Both the position numbers and the translations under genes were made by a program. A stretch of 7,113 nucleotides of DNA. Source: Mageeibacillus sp. UBA1257 (lineage in GTDB: Bacteria; Bacillota; Clostridia; UBA1212; UBA1257). Under the pieces are notes generated by a model that saw nothing but the letters and a program-made list of their open reading frames with translations, ran no database searches and was not told where the DNA came from. Location: positions 6,107 to 13,219 of the forward strand of contig DBVT01000033.1 in NCBI GenBank assembly GCA_002308775.1, in the 5' to 3' direction. Numbering within the stretch: the stretch's first letter is position 1; the number at the start of each line of letters is the position of its first letter. This document shows positions 1 through 4,513 of the stretch, piece by piece.

Positions 1-155
1 GTCGGCGTAGGTGTCGCTGTAGGAGTAGCCGTAGGCTCGTCTGATGTAGGCGTGGGCGTCGGTGTGCTGTCCGCAGGTGTCGCAGTGGGTATCCTCGTGG
101 GCTCCGCCGTCTCATCCTGTTGGATATAAGGCGTAGGTATTGCCGTCGGCTCATT
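1..155 (-). repeat. Thr/Pro-rich coding repeat in the phosphatase tail (continues past the edge)
   Basis: Residues 377-427 of the phosphatase are a low-complexity chain dominated by EPTA, IPTA, TPTP and TATP units, directly after the transmembrane helix. Composition and DNA pattern closely resemble the stalk of the adjacent deacetylase gene. The tail is still Thr/Pro-rich at the window edge, so what it carries is not visible. Confidence 0.7.
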
Positions 156-1283
156 GTTCTTTTTATTATTGTTAAATGTTTTTATTCCGAATATCAGTAA
201 AAGGAGCAGTATCAAAACGCACCCGACGACGATCAGAGGAACTATCCATTTTCCCTCCTGCTTTTTTTCGGGAGGATTCTCGGCTGTCGTTTCTTCGCCT
301 TCGGGACCACCTTCCGCATCAGTTTCTCTTACATCTCCTTCGGCTGTTTCCGTCTCTTCGGGAGCCTTTTCGTAAAGCTTTTCTCTCTTTTTCTGGGACT
401 GTCTTACGATTCCCGATGCAACTCCGGGCACCACTACAGCTTCTGCGGGAGCAAAGAGCGTCGAATCCTTGGCCTGGATCGCCATGACTGTCGCGTCTTC
501 TCTCACACCGCTGTCCACCGCGTCTGACATCAACGCGTCAACTACCTCTACGGGCGTCTTCTGTCCGTCGATCAGTTCTCTCATTCTCTCATCAGATACC
601 GCGTTGTAGAAAGGTCCGCTGCAAATGATATACATATCGCCGTGTTCGGCTTCCAGATTCTGATAGTGCGGCTCCAGCTTCTCTCCCTCCGGTAAAACGC
701 CCAGATACTGCGTGAGTTTATTCCTCTTCGGGCTCGATTTTATCCTGTCGGGGGATGCAACGCCTTTGTCTATCATTCTTTGCGCCTGCGTATCATCGAC
801 AGAAATTTGAGTGAGTTCTCCGTCTCTGAATCTGTATATTCTCGTATTTCCCACATTGCAGGCGAATATCTTTTTGCCTTTTACGCAGAGGAGACCCAAA
901 GTAGTGCTGATTCTCTGTCCGAGCAGTTCTTTGACTTTATCTTTGACTGCCTTGTCTGTGCTTTTTACGAATGAATCAATAAATCTTACGATGTCGTCAT
1001 CAGCGATGCTCTCGGAGGTGCCCTGAGTTTCCGTCATCGCGTTGTAATATTCTGTAAGTTTGTCGGCCGCTACCAAAGAAGCACTGTCGCGGTAATTGTC
1101 CGCTCCGGAGCCGTCCATGATCGCGTATATCTGCGTGCCCCTCTGATCCTTCTTGTGAGAGAGCAGGATCTGTGAACCCGCCAGTTCGTCCGTTATCGTC
1201 TTTGAATTAAAAAAGAAATTGTCTTCGTTGTAATTTTTACCTTTTCCGGGGCTCGAAGCCACCGCTGCTCTGTAAAGAATCAT
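1..1283 (-). CDS. PP2C-family Ser/Thr protein phosphatase, membrane-anchored, degenerate metal site (partial, C-terminus beyond window)
   Basis: 427 residues are visible from an ATG preceded by GAGGTG at 5 nt spacing; no stop is reached before the left edge. Residues 1-270 match the PP2C (PPM) fold. NED lies at 19-21, MDGSG at 56-60 (normally DGMGG), STTLG at 126-130, VGNTR at 144-148 (normally VGDSR), the RDGEL strand at 153-157, NKLTQYLG at 188-195, GDMYIICSGPF at 215-225 and REDATV at 261-266. PP2C enzymes use two metal ions held by acidic residues to dephosphorylate Ser/Thr-P proteins, usually opposing PrkC-type kinases. Here the usual SDG aspartate is Gly223 and the usual DN aspartate is Glu262, so activity is doubtful. 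An acidic linker (about 300-340) leads to one transmembrane helix (347-366), then an Asn/Lys stretch and a Thr/Pro-rich tail. No signal peptide precedes the phosphatase domain, so it should be cytoplasmic with the tail outside. No kinase is seen in the window. Confidence 0.8.
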   Translation of the reverse strand, partial: MILYRAAVASSPGKGKNYNEDNFFFNSKTITDELAGSQILLSHKKDQRGTQIYAIMDGSGADNYRDSASLVAADKLTEYYNAMTETQGTSESIADDDIVRFIDSFVKSTDKAVKDKVKELLGQRISTTLGLLCVKGKKIFACNVGNTRIYRFRDGELTQISVDDTQAQRMIDKGVASPDRIKSSPKRNKLTQYLGVLPEGEKLEPHYQNLEAEHGDMYIICSGPFYNAVSDERMRELIDGQKTPVEVVDALMSDAVDSGVREDATVMAIQAKDSTLFAPAEAVVVPGVASGIVRQSQKKREKLYEKAPEETETAEGDVRETDAEGGPEGEETTAENPPEKKQEGKWIVPLIVVGCVLILLLLLIFGIKTFNNNKKNNEPTAIPTPYIQQDETAEPTRIPTATPADSTPTPTPTSDEPTATPTATPTP

Positions 1284-1294
1284 GTCTGCACCTC

Positions 1295-1306
1295 GTAAAA
1301 TTTTAC
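1295..1306. promoter_or_regulatory. 12-bp perfect palindrome in the phosphatase leader
   Basis: GTAAAATTTTAC is a perfect palindrome lying directly against the GAGGTG ribosome binding site (1289-1294) of the PP2C gene. It sits downstream of the predicted -10 box at 1324-1329. It could be an operator for a dimeric regulator or a chance AT-rich palindrome. As RNA it would make only a weak hairpin. No regulator is identifiable. Confidence 0.25.
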
Positions 1307-1323
1307 CTCATCTCGGCAGTTTT

Positions 1324-1352
1324 AGTATACCACACCTACTTTTTATCGACAA
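1324..1352 (-). promoter_or_regulatory. Candidate sigma-A promoter for the PP2C gene
   Basis: Read on the minus strand, TTGTCG (1352-1347) is followed after exactly 17 bp by TATACT (1329-1324). A TGG directly before the -10 resembles an extended -10 element. Transcription would start near 1317, giving a leader of about 34 nt. The -35 lies inside the 3' end of the deacetylase gene, whose stop codon is at 1336-1338. The phosphatase could therefore be transcribed independently as well as by read-through. Confidence 0.5.
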
Positions 1353-2469
1353 GTCCTCGGGTATCTCCCTGTCTCATAAACGTATATATATAAGTCGTGC
1401 TGAGAGTCTGGTTTTCGTTTGCATTTCGCAAAAGAAGTTCGTCAACGGTGACGAATCTGAATCCCTTTTCTTTGAGTATATCCATAGCTCGAAGCGCCGC
1501 GCGAACGCTCGTCATAATAATATCATGCATCAAAATGATGTCTCCGTCCTGAGCCTTCGAGACGATCGCATTCACCAGATAGTCTTCAAAATCCTGCGTT
1601 GTCGCGTTTGGATGGCTCTTCTTCCAATCGCCTGTCGAATCTCCGATATCGAAAGGGCCCCATTTGACATTTATCATTCCGACCGCGGCCATCATGTCTT
1701 CTCTGAAAGCGCCTCCGGGAGCTCTCAAAAACACGGGTCTCTCTCCGGTGATCTGTTCGATAATATCGTTTGTCTTATTTATCTCTTTAAAAACTTCCTG
1801 CTCTGACATTCTTTTCAAATTCAGATGAGAATACGTGTGATTGCCGATCAGATGTCCGTCGTCGTATGCCATTTTCAAAAGCGTTTTATGGTAAGGATGA
1901 GTATCAAGTTCCATTCCCTTTATAAAGAATGTCACTTTGATATTCCTCTCTCTGAGGCCGTCGAGAAGCGTCTTCGTGCTTCCGTTTTCAAGCCCGTTCG
2001 GGCCGTCGTCAAAAGTAAAAGCGATCATTTTGTCCGTAGGATCGCCCTTGTGTTTCAGGTTTATAACAGGCAGCGGAGCGGGTGTCGCCGAAATATGCGC
2101 TGAACTTGTAGCTGTCGGTTTTGGCGTGGGTGTTGCAGTGGGTTTTGGAGTTGCCGTGGGAGCCGGAGTATTCGTAGGCTTTGGCGTGGGAGTGGGAGTC
2201 GGCGGAGGCGGTGTGGGCTCAGGCGTAGACTCGGGCGTAGGTTCCGGTGTCGATGTCGGCACTTCCATAGGCGCGTCTGTAGGTATGTTTGTAGGCGCGT
2301 CTGTAGGCGCATCCGTGACGACGACCGTCTGTTCGGGAGTCGTACCGGGCTCGGCCACCCTCCTGTTCTTCATCGCCGAGATCATCCCGATCGTCAAAGA
2401 GGCAATGATAACCGCCACGACCGCCAGCATAACAATAAGTGTATAATCAGTCTCTTTTTTCCTGCTCAA
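1336..2469 (-). CDS. Membrane-anchored polysaccharide deacetylase (NodB homology domain)
   Basis: 377 residues. A short basic N-terminus and a hydrophobic segment at 10-32 form a signal anchor; residues about 52-133 are a Thr/Pro-rich stalk, and the NodB domain spans about 147-345. Carbohydrate-esterase family 4 motifs are present: TFDDGP (152-157, catalytic base and metal Asp), HTYSH (211-215, the two metal histidines), RAPGG (249-253), DSTGDW (277-282) and ILMHD (312-316, catalytic His). Such enzymes remove N-acetyl groups from GlcNAc or MurNAc, typically in peptidoglycan, outside the membrane; resistance to lysozyme or a role in spore cortex is known for relatives, but the substrate cannot be read here. 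The start is a TTG at 2469-2467 with AAGGGG 8 nt upstream; the nearest ATG upstream is out of frame and stops at once. A near-consensus promoter lies upstream. The catalytic set looks complete. The stalk resembles the tail of the neighbouring phosphatase. Confidence 0.9.
   Translation of the reverse strand: MSRKKETDYTLIVMLAVVAVIIASLTIGMISAMKNRRVAEPGTTPEQTVVVTDAPTDAPTNIPTDAPMEVPTSTPEPTPESTPEPTPPPPTPTPTPKPTNTPAPTATPKPTATPTPKPTATSSAHISATPAPLPVINLKHKGDPTDKMIAFTFDDGPNGLENGSTKTLLDGLRERNIKVTFFIKGMELDTHPYHKTLLKMAYDDGHLIGNHTYSHLNLKRMSEQEVFKEINKTNDIIEQITGERPVFLRAPGGAFREDMMAAVGMINVKWGPFDIGDSTGDWKKSHPNATTQDFEDYLVNAIVSKAQDGDIILMHDIIMTSVRAALRAMDILKEKGFRFVTVDELLLRNANENQTLSTTYIYTFMRQGDTRGLVDKK
2104..2316 (-). 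repeat. Thr/Pro-rich coding repeat in the deacetylase stalk
   Basis: This stretch encodes residues about 52-122 of the deacetylase, a run of degenerate TPTP, TPEP, APTD and KPTA units. The DNA is a biased, imperfect tandem pattern (repeats of GGCGTNGG type on the plus strand), which explains the long valine/glycine-rich open frame on the opposite strand. Such stalks span the cell wall, and Thr/Pro-rich segments are typical targets of bacterial protein O-mannosylation. Confidence 0.75.
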
Positions 2470-2477
2470 TACAGCAT

Positions 2478-2483
2478 CCCCTT
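2478..2483 (-). promoter_or_regulatory. Ribosome binding site fixing the TTG start of the deacetylase
   Basis: On the minus strand AAGGGG lies 8 nt before the TTG at 2469-2467. It supports this non-ATG start, which adds the basic residues SRKK before the membrane anchor. The first in-frame ATG further down (residue 14) lies inside the hydrophobic anchor. Confidence 0.65.
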
Positions 2484-2508
2484 AATGTGTTTCATCTTTT
2501 GAATTACA

Positions 2509-2521
2509 GGGCAAAATGCCC
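2509..2521 (-). other. Small stem-loop at the predicted 5' end of the deacetylase mRNA
   Basis: A perfect 5-bp inverted repeat (GGGCA / TGCCC, 3-nt loop) lies 7 to 20 nt past the -10 box, so it would fall at or near the start of the transcript. A 5'-terminal hairpin can protect mRNA from decay; equally it could be an operator overlapping the start site. No U-tract follows it, so it is not a terminator. Confidence 0.35.
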
Positions 2522-2528
2522 CGCTTGT

Positions 2529-2557
2529 ATTATATCCCTTTTACCTGTCAAAGTCAA
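2529..2557 (-). promoter_or_regulatory. Near-consensus sigma-A promoter for the deacetylase gene
   Basis: On the minus strand TTGACT (2557-2552) and a perfect TATAAT (2534-2529) are separated by exactly 17 bp. Transcription would begin near 2522, leaving a leader of about 53 nt before the TTG start. This looks like a strong housekeeping-type promoter. Confidence 0.75.
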
Positions 2558-2589
2558 AAAATCCTGCATGTCTGCGATTTCCTCTCGCG

Positions 2590-2614
2590 CACCGTTTTTC
2601 TCACCGTTTTTTCT
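2590..2614. repeat. Tandem direct repeat between the divergent promoters
   Basis: CACCGTTTTTCT (2590-2601) is followed at once by CACCGTTTTTTCT (2602-2614), ending in the -35 box of the rightward promoter. The two copies are in phase with slightly more than one helical turn. This could be a regulator site or an upstream activating element; a related CGGTTTTTT occurs again at 2691-2699. Confidence 0.35.
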
Positions 2615-2642
2615 TGACTCCGTATGTAAAATAGTCTACAAT
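2614..2642 (+). promoter_or_regulatory. Sigma-A-type promoter for the TtcA-like gene
   Basis: TTGACT (2614-2619) and TACAAT (2637-2642) are 17 bp apart. Transcription would start near 2649, about 50 nt before the ATG at 2700. The -35 elements of this and the leftward promoter lie 56 bp apart, back to back. Confidence 0.65.
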
Positions 2643-2659
2643 TTTTTTGCTCCGCAGGT

Positions 2660-2698
2660 AAAAACCGGGAGGCACACATCATACATTTTACGGTTTTT
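2660..2698 (+). promoter_or_regulatory. Leader hairpin carrying the ribosome binding site in its loop
   Basis: AAAAACCG (2660-2667) is perfectly complementary to CGGTTTTT (2691-2698), giving an 8-bp stem with a 23-nt loop. The only good Shine-Dalgarno sequence of the leader, GGAGG at 2668-2672, lies in that loop, 27 nt from the ATG at 2700. Folding would shorten the effective distance and place the ATG just after the stem. This may be a structured translation start, or a chance pairing of A- and T-rich arms. Confidence 0.35.
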
Positions 2699-2699
2699 T

Positions 2700-3458
2700 A
2701 TGGCAGACAGTAAGTTTTTGATGAAAAAGCTTTTAAGCGAAACGAGAAGGGCCGTCCAGGATTACGATCTGATCCGGGAAGGCGACAAAGTTTGCGTTGG
2801 AGTGTCGGGAGGAAAAGACAGTCTGACTCTTTTATGCGTGCTCGCATCGCTGCGGAAATTTTACCCGAAGCATTTCGATCTGCAGGCCGTGAGCGTATCT
2901 CTCGGTTTTGATAATATGGATCTGTCGCCCGTTCAGGAGCTCTGTGACAGTCTTGAAGTGCCCCTTACGATCGTTCCGTCTCAGATAGCCGATATCGTTT
3001 TCAATATCAGAAAAGAACAAAATCCGTGCGCTCTCTGCGCAAATCTGAGAAGAGGCGCTGTAAACGACACAGCCCGTCAGCTCGGTTGCAACGTCGTCGC
3101 CCTCGCCCATCATTACAACGATATAATCGAGACCGCTATGCTGAGTCTGATGTTCGAGGGGAGATTTTACTGCTTCGATCCGGCGACTGAGCTTGACAGA
3201 AGTCAGGTGAGGGTCATAAGACCGTTCCTCTATGTGGAAGAATCCGAGATCAAACAGTATGTCGCAGCAGCGGGCATCAAGGTCGTCTTCAACCCATGTC
3301 CCATGGACAGAGAAAGCAAGCGCGCTTACGTTAAAAATCTGATCTCCGACCTCAGCAGAGAAAACAAGTCCCTTCCCCAAAACGTTTTCGGCGCTGTAAA
3401 AAGAGGCGTCTGGCCGGAGCCCAATCCTCAAACGAGAAAAAGAAAAGAGGATAAATAA
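2700..3458 (+). CDS. TtcA-like tRNA 2-thiocytidine biosynthesis protein (PP-loop ATPase)
   Basis: 252 residues from the ATG at 2700. The PP-loop SGGKDS is at 36-41. CALC at 110-113 followed by ANLRRG, plus a third cysteine in NPCP at 200, match the three cysteines that bind the [4Fe-4S] cluster of TtcA. ALAHHYNDIIET at 134-145 is the family's second ATP-site motif, with Asn140 where Asp is more usual. TtcA adenylates cytidine 32 of certain tRNAs and replaces its oxygen with sulfur in the cytoplasm; the exact target in Firmicutes relatives is less certain. The start is not settled: the frame is open upstream to 2439, but that part overlaps the promoter and the deacetylase start. The ATG at 2721 (MKKLL) would also fit the family's usual N-terminus. 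The single good Shine-Dalgarno lies 27 nt upstream of 2700 in a possible hairpin. The gene is monocistronic and ends at a strong terminator. Confidence 0.85.
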   Translation: MADSKFLMKKLLSETRRAVQDYDLIREGDKVCVGVSGGKDSLTLLCVLASLRKFYPKHFDLQAVSVSLGFDNMDLSPVQELCDSLEVPLTIVPSQIADIVFNIRKEQNPCALCANLRRGAVNDTARQLGCNVVALAHHYNDIIETAMLSLMFEGRFYCFDPATELDRSQVRVIRPFLYVEESEIKQYVAAAGIKVVFNPCPMDRESKRAYVKNLISDLSRENKSLPQNVFGAVKRGVWPEPNPQTRKRKEDK

Positions 3459-3467
3459 AGATAACCG

Positions 3468-3501
3468 AAAGCCGCCCGGTACTGTCACCGGGCGGCTTTT
3501 T
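3468..3501 (+). terminator. Rho-independent terminator after the TtcA-like gene
   Basis: A 13-bp perfect stem (3468-3480 with 3487-3499), GC-rich around GCCGCCCGGT, closes a 6-nt loop and runs into five T residues at 3497-3501. It begins 9 nt after the stop codon. On the minus strand the stem is followed by a looser T-rich stretch, so it may also stop transcripts of the convergent glycosyltransferase gene. Confidence 0.93.
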
Positions 3502-3522
3502 CAAAGATATTATCGTTTCATT

Positions 3523-3547
3523 AAGATCAATCGTCGAAATTGATCTT
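3523..3547. repeat. 9-bp inverted repeat across the GT2 stop codon
   Basis: AAGATCAAT (3523-3531) and ATTGATCTT (3539-3547) are perfect complements around a 7-bp loop. The repeat spans the last codons and TGA stop (3527-3529) of the glycosyltransferase. No T-tract follows on the minus strand, so it is not by itself a typical terminator; it may act with the terminator beyond it or as a 3' end stabiliser. Confidence 0.4.
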
Positions 3548-4474
3548 TTCGTTTATCACATACAGCGGTCTGTCTTTGGCCTCGTCATACGTTCTCGCGA
3601 CATATTCGCCTATGATGCCCAGAGCGATGAGCACCATCGCCGTGCAGCCGAAGACGCATGAGATCGCGATGAGCGACCAGCCTGCGACAGGTGCGAGAAC
3701 TCCGCACGCCGTGAGGATTATCATAACGATGAGGGATATCAGAGAAACAGCGCCGAGAGGCAGTCCGAAAATGAGAGCCCAGCGAAGCGGTTTGTACGAG
3801 AATGACATTATCGCGTCTCCGGCGAATTTGATCATCTTTTTAAGAGGATATTTCGTCTCGCCGGCAAAGCGCTTCTCTCTCACGAATTCAACGGGAGCGG
3901 CCTTGAAACCGAGCCAGCTCACGATTCCGCGAACGTATCTGTTGCGCTCCGAGATGTCGTTTTTGAGAGCGTCGCAAACTTTCCTGTCTATCAGTCTGAA
4001 GTCTCCTGTATCGACAGGTATATCGACTTCCGTCATTTTGTCGAGGATCCTGTAGAAGGCTTTCGCAGTAACCTTTTTGAAGGCCGTCTCTCCTTCTCTT
4101 TTTACCCTCTTGCCGTAGACGATGTCATAGCCTTCGCGCCACTTGGCGATCATCTTCGGGATGACTTCAGGCGGATCCTGAAGATCGGCGTCGATCACGA
4201 CCACACACTGGCCGCTTGAGTTGTTCATTCCCGCTGTAATAGCGTTCTGGTGGCCGAAATTGCGAGAAAAATCGATCAGTTTTACTGTTTTGTCATTTGC
4301 GCAGATCTCAAGGGCGAGTTCTTTTGTTCTGTCGCGGCTTCCGTCGTTTACGAAAATTATCTCGTACGATTCCCCCGTTCCTTCCATAACTGTCTTGAGT
4401 CTTTTGTACGTCTCGCAGATGACTTCCTCTTCAAAATAAACAGGCACAATAACAGAACATACAGGTCTTTCCAT
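3527..4474 (-). CDS. GT2 family polyprenyl-phosphate glycosyltransferase (Dpm1/GtrB/ArnC-like)
   Basis: 315 residues. The N-terminal GT-A domain has SVIVPVYFEEE (7-17), VNDGSRD (42-48), DADLQDPPE (95-103, metal and nucleotide-sugar binding), TGDFRLIDR (156-164) and RNRYVRG (177-183), the basic motif of polyprenyl-phosphate sugar synthases. Two C-terminal membrane helices follow at about 232-258 and 264-290, then IGEYVARTYDEAKDRPLY, a typical tail of the GtrB/DPM1 group. These enzymes move mannose or glucose from a nucleotide sugar to polyprenyl phosphate on the cytoplasmic face of the membrane. The start has AAAGGTG 6 nt upstream. It lies 39 bp after the PMT-family gene on the same strand with no terminator between, so the two are probably one transcript; it would supply that enzyme's lipid-linked donor. 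Sugar identity (mannose versus glucose) cannot be decided from sequence. It converges on the TtcA-like gene. Confidence 0.9.
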   Translation of the reverse strand: MERPVCSVIVPVYFEEEVICETYKRLKTVMEGTGESYEIIFVNDGSRDRTKELALEICANDKTVKLIDFSRNFGHQNAITAGMNNSSGQCVVVIDADLQDPPEVIPKMIAKWREGYDIVYGKRVKREGETAFKKVTAKAFYRILDKMTEVDIPVDTGDFRLIDRKVCDALKNDISERNRYVRGIVSWLGFKAAPVEFVREKRFAGETKYPLKKMIKFAGDAIMSFSYKPLRWALIFGLPLGAVSLISLIVMIILTACGVLAPVAGWSLIAISCVFGCTAMVLIALGIIGEYVARTYDEAKDRPLYVINEKINFDD

Positions 4475-4513
4475 TTATATCACCTTTCTTTTTTTACTCA
4501 GGCAAAAGCCTTA

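Noticed and set aside
1..155. Regular GGCGTAGG-like repeats considered as a CRISPR or other non-coding array
   Set aside because: The units are degenerate, lack uniform spacers, and stay in frame with the phosphatase as Thr/Pro codons.
1282..1806. 174-codon plus-strand open frame
   Set aside because: It lies antisense to the conserved NodB domain and has no recognisable motifs.
1937..2446. Long plus-strand open frame rich in Val and Gly
   Set aside because: It is the antisense of the Thr/Pro-rich stalk of the deacetylase; the apparent repeats come from the linker codons and there is no promoter or ribosome site of its own.
2509..2521. GGGCA/TGCCC hairpin considered as a terminator
   Set aside because: The stem has only 5 bp, no T-tract follows on either strand, and it sits at the predicted start of the deacetylase transcript.
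2439..2699. N-terminal extension of the TtcA-like gene by 87 codons
   Set aside because: The extension overlaps the deacetylase start and contains both promoters; its sequence is Cys/Phe/Ser-rich and unlike the family, whose proteins begin just before the KKLL segment.
2832..3488. 218-codon minus-strand open frame
   Set aside because: It is antisense to the TtcA-like gene, which carries the PP-loop and cysteine motifs, and it runs through the terminator stem.
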